Below are positions 35,854 through 44,541 of a stretch of DNA of 64,000 nucleotides, piece after piece; position 1 is the stretch's first letter, and each line of letters starts with the position of its first letter. The notes beneath the pieces were generated by a model. It was not told where the DNA came from. It searched no databases and saw only the letters and a program-made list of their open reading frames with translations. Made by a program: the position numbers and the translations under genes. Source of the DNA: Bryobacter sp. (lineage in GTDB: Bacteria; Acidobacteriota; Terriglobia; Bryobacterales; Bryobacteraceae); NCBI GenBank assembly GCA_022843605.1, contig JALHNI010000005.1, positions 42,178-106,177 of the forward strand, written 5' to 3'.

Positions 35854-36211
35854 TCTCACGCTGCTTACGGCGGCAATGGCCTTCAGCCTGAGCGCCGTGG
35901 AAATGCCCAAATCGGTGATTCACGTCATCAACGTAAAGTTCAAGCCTACGGCCTCCAAGGCCGACGTTGACGGAGCCGTAGCTTCCATCGGCGAGATGGC
36001 GACCAAGTTCCCCAAGGCGGGCATCACCCGCGTTTGGCTCAAGCCGATCCTCGTGCAGGGCGGTGAAAGCAAGTTCACCCATTGCCTGGTGATGGAATTC
36101 AAGGACGAAGCCGCGCTCAAGGCTTACAAGGATTCCGAGGCCCAGAAGTGGTGGTACACGAAGTGGATCCCGGTCCGCGAACTGTCCAACACCCACGACG
36201 TCTCGAACTAA
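35834..36211 (+). CDS. Exported Dabb-domain (stress-responsive A/B barrel) protein
   Basis: 125 residues from the ATG at 35834, chosen because AAGG precedes it and the codon begins a good signal peptide (KKLLRNLTLLTAAMAFSLSA). The remainder is a ferredoxin-like Dabb domain: SVIHVINVKFKPTASKADVD, FTHCLVMEFKDEAALKAYKD and a C-terminal W/Y-rich end. Dabb proteins dimerise; many have no assigned reaction. It closes the FAH-fsa-membrane-Dabb run. Confidence 0.8.
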   Translation: MKKLLRNLTLLTAAMAFSLSAVEMPKSVIHVINVKFKPTASKADVDGAVASIGEMATKFPKAGITRVWLKPILVQGGESKFTHCLVMEFKDEAALKAYKDSEAQKWWYTKWIPVRELSNTHDVSN

Positions 36212-36213
36212 CC

Positions 36214-37494
36214 CTAAGCGGCTTTCAGTGGAGCGGGCCCCTCGGCCCGCTCTGCCTTGATGGGCCGCATGTCGCCCATGCCCCAATGCAGGATCGCCAA
36301 GCCCGTCAGGTGGAACGCCCCCATGATCAGGAAGATTGGCGTGAACCCGTAGTTCTGCGAAACATACCCCGCCATTTGCCCTGTAAATAAGAAGCCCCCG
36401 AATCCTCCAAGGCACCCTCCGATACTGGTCACACTCGCGACTGCTCCCCGTGGAAACACGTCTGATGCCGTCGTGAACAGATTCGCTGACCAGGCCTGAT
36501 GGGCAGCCGTCGCCAAGCTGATCAGCGCGACTGCCAGCAATGGACTCTCCGCCAATACGCATGTCGCGCCCACGGGCATGCAGAGCGCGAAAATCAGCAG
36601 GCTCATCTTCCGCGCCTTCCCAATTTCCCAGCCCCGCCCAATCAAGAATCCCGATAACCAGCCGCCGAAGACGCTGCCCAGGTCCGCCATGAGGTAGATC
36701 ACCGGCAGAGCCCAGCCGATCTCCGCCAGCTTGAAGCCGCGTACCTCGCTAAAGTAGAGCGGCAGCCAATACAGGTAGAACCACCACACCGGATCGGCGA
36801 AGAACTTCGCTGCCGCGAAGCCCCAGGTCTGCTTGTATTGCAGTGCCTGTCCCCAGGTCACCTTCGGTTCCACTTCATGCGCGACATTGTCCGAGTAGAT
36901 ATGCGCCAGCTCGGCTGCATTCGCCTTCGGGTGGTTTGACGGCAGTCGATACACCAGCAGCCAGATCGCCAGCCAAACCAGGCCGCTGGCACCGGTAACG
37001 AAAAAGCAAGTCCGCCAGCCGTATAGCGAGTTCATCCAGACGAACACCGGCGGCCCGATCATCGCTGCGACGCTGGCCCCAGAATTGAAGATGCCGCACG
37101 CCAGCGCGCGCTCTTTCTTCGGGAACCACTCGGCCACGCATTTGATCGCCGTAGGAAAGTTGCCGGCTTCGCCCAGCCCCAGCACTGCTCGCCACATCGC
37201 CAGGTCAATGCCCGTTCGCGCAAAAGCATGCAGCGCCGCGGCAATGCTCCACCAGCCCGCGGACACCGCATAGCCCACTCGCGTTCCGAAGCGATCCACG
37301 AACCAGCCAAAGAAGATAAAGCCAAGCGTGTAGGTCAACTGGAAAGCGCTCGTAATATCGCCATACTCCTGCTTCGAGATCTTCATTTCGGCCAGGATTA
37401 CCGGGCTGAGCACTGAGAGTACGATGCGATCCAGATAGTTGATGGTCGTCGCAAAGAAAAGAAGGGCGAGCATCCACCAACGGACAGAAGTCAT
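36214..37494 (-). CDS. MFS transporter, hexuronate/ACS-like
   Basis: 426 residues from the ATG at 37494 (MTSVRWWMLALLFFATTINY). A longer frame would overlap the next gene and is rejected; a GTG just upstream is possible. Twelve helices are predicted, with INYLDRIVLSVLSPVI, WFVDRFGTRVGYAV and GLGEAGNFPTAIKCVAEWFP as ACS-family motifs. ExuT- and GudP-type carriers import hexuronates or aldarates, consistent with sugar-acid enzymes elsewhere in the window, but the substrate is inference. Confidence 0.85.
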   Translation of the reverse strand: MTSVRWWMLALLFFATTINYLDRIVLSVLSPVILAEMKISKQEYGDITSAFQLTYTLGFIFFGWFVDRFGTRVGYAVSAGWWSIAAALHAFARTGIDLAMWRAVLGLGEAGNFPTAIKCVAEWFPKKERALACGIFNSGASVAAMIGPPVFVWMNSLYGWRTCFFVTGASGLVWLAIWLLVYRLPSNHPKANAAELAHIYSDNVAHEVEPKVTWGQALQYKQTWGFAAAKFFADPVWWFYLYWLPLYFSEVRGFKLAEIGWALPVIYLMADLGSVFGGWLSGFLIGRGWEIGKARKMSLLIFALCMPVGATCVLAESPLLAVALISLATAAHQAWSANLFTTASDVFPRGAVASVTSIGGCLGGFGGFLFTGQMAGYVSQNYGFTPIFLIMGAFHLTGLAILHWGMGDMRPIKAERAEGPAPLKAA

Positions 37495-37551
37495 CACGTG
37501 ATTATATGGCCTGAACGGCGTGGCCACCCGCACAGGCGACAATAGAGGTTT

Positions 37552-38205
37552 ATGCGCTACGGATACCCGGTCTTCCTCGATCTTCAAGACCTACCCTGCG
37601 TTGTCTTCGGTGGCAACTGGATGGCGGAGGAGAAAGCTCGTGGCCTCGTCGAGGCCGGCGCACGCCTCACGGTGGTCAGCGCCGAACTCGACCCCAGCTT
37701 TGGCCCCCTCATTGCCAGCGCCCACTGCCAGTGGATTGCGCGCGACTATCAACCTGGCGACCTTAAGGGCTGCTTTCTGGCCGTCTCCGCGGGCGACCGG
37801 CAATACAACGCCGCCATCTGGGCTGAGGGCCAGCGCGAGAACGTCATCGTCAACTGCCTTGACGATCCGCCGCACTGCCGCTACATCTACCCGTCAATCC
37901 ATCGCCAAGGCGATCTTGTGGTGGCCCTTTCCACCACCGGACGCTGTCCGGCTCTGGCCGTTCGTCTGCGCCAGCGGCTCGCCGAGCAACTCGGCCCCGA
38001 ATACGCCACCTTCCTGGACATCGTCAGCCAGTTTCGAGATCGTCTGGCCCGGCTCATTCCCGAGTTCGGCACCCGGAAGGCGGTATGGTATGAGTTGGTG
38101 GATTCGAAAGCGATCGAGCATCTCCGTGCCGGAAATCGACCGCAAGCTGAGGCTGAACTGGAATCCATCGTCCGGCAAGCAACCGCAGAGAAATCTTCCT
38201 CATGA
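37552..38205 (+). CDS. Precorrin-2 dehydrogenase / sirohydrochlorin ferrochelatase-like
   Basis: 217 residues matching the N-terminal (CysG-B/Met8p) module: PVFLDLQDLPCVVFGGNWMA then EEKARGLVEAGARLTVVSAE form the NAD-binding domain, NVIVNCLDDPPHCRYIYPSI is the family centre, and GDLVVALSTTGRCPALAVRL the dimerisation region. The enzyme oxidises precorrin-2 and may insert iron to give siroheme. The glycine motif reads GGNWMA rather than GGGxVA. No SUMT domain is attached. It overlaps ppk1 by 4 bp. Confidence 0.85.
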   Translation: MRYGYPVFLDLQDLPCVVFGGNWMAEEKARGLVEAGARLTVVSAELDPSFGPLIASAHCQWIARDYQPGDLKGCFLAVSAGDRQYNAAIWAEGQRENVIVNCLDDPPHCRYIYPSIHRQGDLVVALSTTGRCPALAVRLRQRLAEQLGPEYATFLDIVSQFRDRLARLIPEFGTRKAVWYELVDSKAIEHLRAGNRPQAEAELESIVRQATAEKSSS

Positions 38206-40343
38206 CGCCGCTCTCGAAGTCACCTCCCGCCGCCACGAAGGCTCGCCGCCGCCGCAAAGCTGCTGAACCCGCGGGCTTGTTTCTTGATAACCCGAACCTC
38301 TACGTCAACCGTGAACTCAGCTTGCTTCTCTTCCAACGGCGCGTGCTGGAAGAAGCGCTGGATGAGGCGAATCCACTTCTGGAGCGCGTCAAGTTCCTCG
38401 GTATTCTTGGCTCGAATCTCGATGAGTTCTTCATGGTGCGGGTCGCGGGTCTCAACCAGCAGATCGAGGCCGGTATTCAGGAGCCCGGCCCTGACGGCAT
38501 GACGCCTCGCCAGCAACTTGATGCCATCCGCACGGAGTTCGGTAAGCTGCTCATTGAAGCGCACGATTGCCGGCGTCGGCTCTTCGATGACCTGCAGCGG
38601 CAGGGCATTCGCATACTCGACTATCGTGATCTGGCGAATGGTCAGCGGCAGTATGCCGACGCCTACTTCTGCGAGACCGTCTATCCGGTACTGACGCCGC
38701 TGGCTGTCGACATTAGCCGTCCGTTTCCACACATTTCCAATCTGAGTCTGAACCTCTCCATTCTGATTCGCGACCCGCAAGGCCATGAGCAGTTCGCCCG
38801 CCTGAAGGTGCCGGATACTCTCCCGCCGCTGGTTCCCGTGCAGAGCTCAACCAAGCGCAATGGCCGTCCGCTCTGCTACGTCTGGATCGAGCAGGTGGTG
38901 CAGGCCAACCTGCAGCAACTCTTTCCGGGAATGGAAGTCATCGAGTCCCATCTCTTCCATGTCACTCGTGACGCGGACCTGGCGATTCAGGAACTCGAAG
39001 GCGGCGACCTGCTCGAGACGGTCGAGGAAGGCGTCCGCAAACGCCGCTTCGGTGATGTCGTCCGGCTCAAGGTTGATGCCCGTATGCCGCCGCACGTCCT
39101 CAAGATTCTTCAACTGAATCTGGAGATTGAGGACTCTGACATTTTTCGCGTCGATGGTCCCCTGGCGCTCAGTCGACTTCGGCACTTTGTTCAACTCGAT
39201 CGCCCGGATCTCAAGGACCCCACCTTCATTCCTGGCCTCCCTGAAAAATGGAACGAAGACGACGATATTTTCGCCCAAATCCGTCGTGGCGATATCCTCC
39301 TCCATCACCCCTTCGATTCGTTTGCCCCGGTTGTTGACTATCTGCGGGCCGCCGCGCGCGATCCGCAAGTGCTCGCCATTAAGATGACGCTCTATCGGGT
39401 TGGCCGCAATTCCCCGGTGGTTGAGGCCCTGCTTGAAGCCCTTGAGAACGGGAAGCAGGTCGCCGTGCTGGTGGAACTCAAAGCACGTTTTGACGAAGAG
39501 AGTAACATCGAGTGGGCCCGAGCCTTGGAGCGCGAAGGCGTCCATGTGGTCTATGGGCTGCCTGGTTTGAAGATCCATGCCAAAGTGGCGTTGGTCGTCC
39601 GCCGCGAAGGGGACGTGATGCGCCGCTACGTCCATCTCTCCACCGGTAATTACAACGCAGTCACTGCCCACCTTTACACCGATGTCGGCTTGTTTACCTG
39701 TAACGACGCCGTCGGCGCCGACGCAACGGACTTATTCAATTTCCTCACCGGCTACTCCGCCAAGGCGGATTACCAAAAACTACTCGTCGCTCCCATCAAC
39801 TTGCGTCAGCAGTTTGAGGCCTTGATCGAGCGCGAGATCAAACATGCCCGAGCCGGCCTGCCCGCCCGCCTCATCTTCAAGACCAATGCCCTTGGTGATC
39901 CACGGATCATCCGTCTGCTTTATCAGGCCTCTCAGGCCGGCGTCCAATGCGACCTGATCGTGCGAGGCATCTGCTGTTTGCGGCCCGGAATGCCCGGCAT
40001 CAGTGACCGGATCCGCGTGTTCAGCATTGTCGGCCGGTTTCTTGAGCACAGCCGCATTTTCTACTTCCACAACAACGGTAACGAGGAGATTTACCTGGGC
40101 TCCTCCGACATCATGCCGCGCAATATCAACCGCCGTGTGGAGATTCTCTTTCCCATCGAGCGCCCTTCCCTCAAACGTTACCTCCGCGACGTGGTGCTGG
40201 ATGCCTATTTGGCGGACTCCGTCAAGTCGCGTCAGATGCTGCCCGACGGCACCTACGTACGCGCCCCCAAACCGGACGGGGAACAACCGGTGAATAGTCA
40301 GCTGCTCCTCCTGAAGAGCCGATGCTCAAAAACGTCAATTTAA
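38202..40343 (+). CDS. ppk1: Polyphosphate kinase 1
   Basis: 713 residues, in the normal PPK1 range (E. coli 688). The N-terminal domain has YVNRELSLLLFQRRVLEEAL and FLGILGSNLDEFFMVRVAGL; the catalytic C-terminal domains carry KMTLYRVGRNSPVVEALLEA, the phospho-acceptor histidine in GLKIHAKVALVVRR, YVHLSTGNYN and the second His in GRFLEHSRIFYF. It makes polyphosphate from ATP at the membrane or in granules. Its last 22 bp overlap the first PPK2 gene, so the two are co-translated. Confidence 0.96.
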   Translation: MTPLSKSPPAATKARRRRKAAEPAGLFLDNPNLYVNRELSLLLFQRRVLEEALDEANPLLERVKFLGILGSNLDEFFMVRVAGLNQQIEAGIQEPGPDGMTPRQQLDAIRTEFGKLLIEAHDCRRRLFDDLQRQGIRILDYRDLANGQRQYADAYFCETVYPVLTPLAVDISRPFPHISNLSLNLSILIRDPQGHEQFARLKVPDTLPPLVPVQSSTKRNGRPLCYVWIEQVVQANLQQLFPGMEVIESHLFHVTRDADLAIQELEGGDLLETVEEGVRKRRFGDVVRLKVDARMPPHVLKILQLNLEIEDSDIFRVDGPLALSRLRHFVQLDRPDLKDPTFIPGLPEKWNEDDDIFAQIRRGDILLHHPFDSFAPVVDYLRAAARDPQVLAIKMTLYRVGRNSPVVEALLEALENGKQVAVLVELKARFDEESNIEWARALEREGVHVVYGLPGLKIHAKVALVVRREGDVMRRYVHLSTGNYNAVTAHLYTDVGLFTCNDAVGADATDLFNFLTGYSAKADYQKLLVAPINLRQQFEALIEREIKHARAGLPARLIFKTNALGDPRIIRLLYQASQAGVQCDLIVRGICCLRPGMPGISDRIRVFSIVGRFLEHSRIFYFHNNGNEEIYLGSSDIMPRNINRRVEILFPIERPSLKRYLRDVVLDAYLADSVKSRQMLPDGTYVRAPKPDGEQPVNSQLLLLKSRCSKTSI

Positions 40344-41161
40344 AGCGTAAGCTCGCGCGAGATGAGTACAAGCGCGTTTTGCCGGACCTGCAGCAGCGCG
40401 TTTTCGGTCTTGAGAAGGCGTGCTGGGACAACAGCGTCTCGTCGATCGTCGTCGTCGAGGGCTGGGATGGCGCCGGCAAAGGCGCCGCGATCGCCGCTCT
40501 CACTCAGCGGATGGACCCTCGCGGCTTCAAACTTTACCCGATCACCAAGCCCAGCCAGGAGGAACGCCGCCGCCCCTGGATGTGGCGGTTCTGGATGAAG
40601 GTCCCGGACAAGGGCGATATGGTGATCTTCAATCACTCCTGGTACTACCGCGTTCTCGATGCGCGCATTGACAAAGAAACGAATGAAGTCGAGTGGCGCC
40701 AGGGCTATCGCGACATCATCGAGTTCGAACGCATGATGGCCGATAGCGGCGTGGTCATCATCAAGCTTTTCCTGCACATCAGCAAGAAGGACCAGAAGAA
40801 GCGCCTGCGCACTACCGAAAAGGACCCTCTCGAGAGTTGGCGAGTGACTCCGACCGACTGGGACCGCCATCGACGCTACGACGACTATATGGTTGCGATC
40901 GAAGATATGCTCGAACTAACCGAGAGCGAGCACGCTCCCTGGACGATCGTCGAAGCGAGTTCCCGTTGGTTTGCCCGCAAGAAGATCTTCGACACCATCA
41001 TTGCCGCTCTCGAAACCCGGCTCGGTGCGCTTGCACCTTCGTCTCAGGATGCCCATGAACGGGCCGAGCGTGAATCCGACTTACGTGACGCTTCGGAGAT
41101 GTTGGACGAGAATAAGCTCGAGCAAGATCAAGATGACGAGTCCGCGGGAGACGAGGAATAG
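40322..41161 (+). CDS. PPK2-family polyphosphate kinase, first of two
   Basis: 279 residues. The Walker A is VVEGWDGAGKGAAI and the lid region is RRPWMWRFW. The Walker B-type motif, normally D-R-S-W-Y, reads FNHSWYYRVL, so the key Asp is replaced by Asn. It has a 40-residue acidic tail (DENKLEQDQDDESAGDEE). PPK2 enzymes move phosphate between polyphosphate and nucleotides. It abuts the next PPK2 gene exactly (stop at 41161, start 41162). It resembles the N-terminal, altered half of two-domain PPK2 proteins. Confidence 0.87.
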   Translation: MLKNVNLKRKLARDEYKRVLPDLQQRVFGLEKACWDNSVSSIVVVEGWDGAGKGAAIAALTQRMDPRGFKLYPITKPSQEERRRPWMWRFWMKVPDKGDMVIFNHSWYYRVLDARIDKETNEVEWRQGYRDIIEFERMMADSGVVIIKLFLHISKKDQKKRLRTTEKDPLESWRVTPTDWDRHRRYDDYMVAIEDMLELTESEHAPWTIVEASSRWFARKKIFDTIIAALETRLGALAPSSQDAHERAERESDLRDASEMLDENKLEQDQDDESAGDEE

Positions 41162-41923
41162 ATGCTCGAGACGCTTGATCTCAACCTGAAGCTTGATCGG
41201 GGGACTTACGTCCGTGAACTGACGCGCCGTCAAATCGAGTTACGCGAACTCGGGTATCAGATATATCTGCAGGGTCGTCCCGTGATTATCGTGTTCGAGG
41301 GGTGGGATGCCGCCGGCAAAGGTGGCGCCATCAAACGCATCACCGAACGCCTTGACCCTCGGGCGTACAGCGTCTATCCCATCTCTGCGCCGCAAGGTGA
41401 CGAAAAGACGAAGCATTATCTTTATCGATTCTGGAAGCGCCTGCCGGAAAACGGCCAGATTGGTATCTTTGACCGCTCGTGGTATGGGCGAGTCCTGGTG
41501 GAACGGGTTGAAGGCTTCGCCAGTGAAGCCGAGTGGCGTCGCTCCTACCGTGAGATCAATACCTTTGAAGGACAACTGCGCGATTCCGGAGCTATCTTGT
41601 TCAAGTTCTGGTTGCACATCTCCCGTGACGAGCAACTCGCACGCTTTGAGCATCGCCAACAGATTGGCTACAAGGCCTGGAAACTGACCAGCGAGGACTG
41701 GCGTAACCGCGAGAAGTGGCCTCAGTACACTGCCGCTGTGGAAGAGATGTTACTTCGCACCAGCACGCGAAGTGCGCCGTGGAGTCTCATCGAAGGGAAC
41801 GATAAGTCTTGGGCCCGTGTGCAGATTCTCTCGAAGCTCGTTGAAGGGCTCTCTCGCGAACTCAAGTATCAACCGGCAGATCCGCTTGAGCATGAGAAAA
41901 AGAAGCGAAAGCTGCGCCTCTAA
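41162..41923 (+). CDS. PPK2-family polyphosphate kinase, second of two
   Basis: 253 residues with an intact PPK2 core: IIVFEGWDAAGKGGAIKRIT (Walker A), KHYLYRFWKRLPENGQI, the Asp-containing FDRSWYGRVLVERVEGFA, and KFWLHISRDEQLARFEHR. The lysine-rich end (EKKKRKLRL) is unusual. It probably uses polyphosphate to phosphorylate a nucleoside mono- or diphosphate; class I, II or III is not assignable by eye. It follows directly after the other PPK2 gene. Confidence 0.9.
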   Translation: MLETLDLNLKLDRGTYVRELTRRQIELRELGYQIYLQGRPVIIVFEGWDAAGKGGAIKRITERLDPRAYSVYPISAPQGDEKTKHYLYRFWKRLPENGQIGIFDRSWYGRVLVERVEGFASEAEWRRSYREINTFEGQLRDSGAILFKFWLHISRDEQLARFEHRQQIGYKAWKLTSEDWRNREKWPQYTAAVEEMLLRTSTRSAPWSLIEGNDKSWARVQILSKLVEGLSRELKYQPADPLEHEKKKRKLRL

Positions 41924-41924
41924 G

Positions 41925-42602
41925 TTAGCGCCGCTCCAACACCGGCCGCAGTAAGTCAGCCGTCAGCCGATGCCCCAGCGTATTTGGATGGATGCCGTCC
42001 AGCAGTAAGTCGTCAACTGGGCCGGAACGCTTCTGATAGGCCTTCTTGACATCGATCAAACGCACCTGCTTCTCCTGGCACAATTGCCGGATTGCCGTCT
42101 GGTATGCCTCGCGTCCCTCGTCGAACCCGTCGACGTGATTCACCCGGTAAGGCGCTCGGCCGTAAAGCTCCTTCAACTTCGGCGTCCAGGTGAGGGGATT
42201 GAACGTCATCAGCATCACTTGCGCTCCGGCTCTCCGCGAGCCTTCGACAAAGTAGGTCAGGTTCTCGACATAGCGTTCGAGGCTTACTCGCGGCTTGCTT
42301 TCCGGGGGCGTCTTCCAGACATCGACCGACGAATCGTTGATCCCGAATTGGATGATGACGACGTCCGGGTGCGCGCCAACCACGTCACGCTCAAAGCGCT
42401 GCCGCCCCATCTCCGTCGTGTTGCCGGGCACGCCCCGATTCAACATCGTTCGTCCCGATTGTTCAAGCTGCTGGCAGTATGGGACCACTCCGGCCCTCGG
42501 CGCGGTGGTCGAGTCGCCAAAGCACAGCACTCGCAATGGATTCTGGGCCGCCATTGCCCAGGGCAGCAGGATCAGGATCAAGAATCGAAAACGGTTGTCC
42601 AT
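41925..42602 (-). CDS. Exported SGNH/GDSL hydrolase
   Basis: 225 residues from the ATG at 42602; a longer frame is rejected since it overlaps the regulator. The signal peptide RFLILILLPWAMAAQ is followed by SGNH blocks: block I RVLCFGDSTTAPRAG with the nucleophile Ser, block II-III GVPGNTTEMG and QFGINDSSVDVW, and block V DGIHPNTLGH with the Asp/His pair. It is an esterase acting on acylated sugars or lipids. Convergent with PPK2 by 2 bp and divergent from the GntR gene. Confidence 0.87.
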   Translation of the reverse strand: MDNRFRFLILILLPWAMAAQNPLRVLCFGDSTTAPRAGVVPYCQQLEQSGRTMLNRGVPGNTTEMGRQRFERDVVGAHPDVVIIQFGINDSSVDVWKTPPESKPRVSLERYVENLTYFVEGSRRAGAQVMLMTFNPLTWTPKLKELYGRAPYRVNHVDGFDEGREAYQTAIRQLCQEKQVRLIDVKKAYQKRSGPVDDLLLDGIHPNTLGHRLTADLLRPVLERR

Positions 42603-42611
42603 TGTCGACAG
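42603..42611. promoter_or_regulatory. Candidate GntR/FCD operator, copy 1
   Basis: TGTCGACAG lies in the 36-bp gap between the SGNH gene and the GntR regulator, one base from the SGNH start codon; TGTCGACA is a perfect 8-bp palindrome, followed by CTATA. The same nonamer occurs at 43410 before the sialidase-like gene. Small palindromes of this kind suit FCD-type regulators. Regulation is inference. Confidence 0.5.
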
Positions 42612-42638
42612 TCTATATGTATACTGAACTCGTCTGGT

Positions 42639-43346
42639 ATGCCCAAGCTCCTCAACTTCAAGCCCGTCTCGGTCGCGACACTGAAGCAGAATGTCGCGGA
42701 CGTGATTACCGACGCGATTTTCAGCGGCCAACTGAAACCCGGTGACCGGCTGAACGAGAGCCAGATCTCCCGGGAACTCAAGGTGAGCCGCGCTCCCATC
42801 CGGGAGGCTTTGCAGCAATTGCAGGAACAAGGCCTGGTGCTTAATAGCCCCCGCCGCGGCATGTTCGTGGTGAACCTTGAAGACGACGATGTCCAAAAGA
42901 TCAGTAGCGTTCGTCTTATCCTCGAAGCCGAGGCGCTTCGCCTGGCGCGGGACAAGATGACCAAAGCTCAGCAGGCCAAATTGCTGCGGATGCTGGATCA
43001 ATTGGAGCAATCCGAGTCCGCCCCGCCCAGCGAACGCGCACGTCTCGATTTCGATTTTCACCGGGCGATCTGGAACGTCGCAGGCAATGACTATCTGGCG
43101 CGTACCCTGCACGCGCTGACTGCGCCGATCTTTTCCCATAGCGTGCTCCGCATGGTCACCAGCAAGAAGGTCCGGCACATCGTCTACTCGCACCGCCCGC
43201 TGATCGCCTTCCTGCAGGGCAAGACCAAGTCCTCCGCCGAAGAGGTGATCGCCGAGCATTTGCGTGTGCCCTGGCAACACCCTTCCGCTGCCCCTCCATC
43301 CAGTTCAACCTCGGCGGAGGGGAAACCCTCGCGGGTTCGTCAGTAG
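42639..43346 (+). CDS. GntR-family regulator, FCD subfamily
   Basis: 235 residues from the ATG at 42639; earlier in-frame codons run across the SGNH gene. The winged helix covers about 18-80 (LKQNVADVITDAIFSGQLKP then ESQISRELKVSRAPIREAL), with VLNSPRRGMFVVNLEDDDV marking the wing. The FCD ligand domain follows (VRLILEAEALRLARDKM, DFDFHRAIWNVAGND, HRPLIAFLQ). FCD ligands are usually sugar acids or organic acids. A Ser/Pro-rich tail after HLR is unusual. Probably autoregulatory. Confidence 0.88.
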   Translation: MPKLLNFKPVSVATLKQNVADVITDAIFSGQLKPGDRLNESQISRELKVSRAPIREALQQLQEQGLVLNSPRRGMFVVNLEDDDVQKISSVRLILEAEALRLARDKMTKAQQAKLLRMLDQLEQSESAPPSERARLDFDFHRAIWNVAGNDYLARTLHALTAPIFSHSVLRMVTSKKVRHIVYSHRPLIAFLQGKTKSSAEEVIAEHLRVPWQHPSAAPPSSSTSAEGKPSRVRQ

Positions 43347-43408
43347 TTTCCGGTCCGCGTTTTCACCCCACACTGGCGCAAACTTTCTTCTCTTCGCTCA
43401 TTTACAAT

Positions 43409-43418
43409 CTGTCGACAG
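43409..43418. promoter_or_regulatory. Candidate GntR/FCD operator, copy 2
   Basis: CTGTCGACAG, a perfect 10-bp palindrome, lies 19 bp before the sialidase-like start at 43438. It shares TGTCGACAG and a following CTATA with the site at 42603, suggesting one regulator for the SGNH, GntR and sialidase-like genes. Confidence 0.5.
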
Positions 43419-43437
43419 AAGACTATACTTTCATCCT

Positions 43438-44541
43438 ATGGTGCGCCGATTCGTCCTTCTCGTCATCTCTCTTCTGCCCCTCCTGGCTCAGCGCCCAGCC
43501 TTTGAGAGCGGTGCGGTGATTCGTTCTGACCAGGGAAAATTCCATCGCAACACCATCCCGCAGATTGCCCGCCTATCGAACGGACGGCTCTTCACGGTGT
43601 GGGGTGCTTTCGATAAGGACGCGGCGATTCCCGGCAAGATCTACGGAGCACTCTCTGCGGACGATGGCCGGACGTGGTCCGCACCCCGGCTGCTCATTGA
43701 AGACTCCGTCAAAATGAACGGCGACCCCAACATTCTGGTGGATGGCCGTCGCGTCTTCGTTTTCTGCACGCGCGTGAAGCGGCCCAACACCATCGACAAG
43801 AGTTGGACATTTATGATTCGCAGTGAGGATGACGGCGCCACGTGGTCTGCGCCGTCAGAGATCGTGATCCCTCGCCAATACGTGGCGGGCAAGCAGCACA
43901 ACGGCATCAAGCTTCGCGACGGTACCTACCTGGTCGGCATTGCCTGGGACAAGTGGGGGGAGAAGGGAATGGCGCCTCGCACCGAGGGCGAGATGGACCT
44001 GACAACCGGCGTCCTGGTCTCAAAAGACGGCGTGAAGTGGACTGTGCATGGTGCCGTCCACACTTTCGTGGAGGACAAACTCACCCCAGGTGGAACCAAC
44101 GGTCTCTGTGAACCCTCGCTCGTGGAACTCAGTGATGGCGAGGTGCTCATGATCCTTCGCTCCGGCGACACGCATCACTATGAGAGCCGCAGCCGGGATA
44201 GCGGACTGACGTGGTCCGCGCCCAAGCGCAGTGCTCTCCCCGGCCACAACACGCCCAGCGCCCTGTTTCGCGTCCAACAGAATTCGCAAGAGATCATCGC
44301 CGTTTGGAACAGTTCGCCCCTCACCCGATATCCGCTCAGCAGTGCGATCTCGGCCGATGGAGGGAAGACTTGGAGCGCGCCGAAAATTATCGCCCGCACC
44401 GAAGGCCTACAGGTCTCCTATCCCGGCGTTACCCAAGCCAATGACAATACCTTCGTCGCCGTGTGGCAGCAGGCGTTGCCCGATGGCGGACGTGACATTC
44501 GTTGGGCGCGGTTCACTCGAGAATGGCTGCTGGCTAAATGA
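43438..44541 (+). CDS. Exported Asp-box (BNR) sialidase-like protein
   Basis: 367 residues from the ATG at 43438, giving a signal peptide FVLLVISLLPLLAQ. Four Asp-boxes are clear: SADDGRTWSAP, SEDDGATWSAP, SRDSGLTWSAP and SADGGKTWSAP, in a six-bladed sialidase-type propeller, with GTNGLCEPSLVELSDGEV and SYPGVTQANDNTFVAVWQ. An Arg near IPQIARLSNGR may belong to an Arg triad. Members cleave sialic acid or bind glycans; the exact sugar is unknown. Its stop (ATGA) overlaps the kelch gene start. Confidence 0.82.
   Translation: MVRRFVLLVISLLPLLAQRPAFESGAVIRSDQGKFHRNTIPQIARLSNGRLFTVWGAFDKDAAIPGKIYGALSADDGRTWSAPRLLIEDSVKMNGDPNILVDGRRVFVFCTRVKRPNTIDKSWTFMIRSEDDGATWSAPSEIVIPRQYVAGKQHNGIKLRDGTYLVGIAWDKWGEKGMAPRTEGEMDLTTGVLVSKDGVKWTVHGAVHTFVEDKLTPGGTNGLCEPSLVELSDGEVLMILRSGDTHHYESRSRDSGLTWSAPKRSALPGHNTPSALFRVQQNSQEIIAVWNSSPLTRYPLSSAISADGGKTWSAPKIIARTEGLQVSYPGVTQANDNTFVAVWQQALPDGGRDIRWARFTREWLLAK

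Noticed and set aside
42084..42638. Long N-terminal extension of the GntR regulator
   Set aside because: It overlaps the SGNH gene antisense and carries no domain.
42603..43280. Long N-terminal extension of the SGNH hydrolase frame
   Set aside because: It overlaps the GntR gene antisense; the signal peptide begins at the ATG at 42602.
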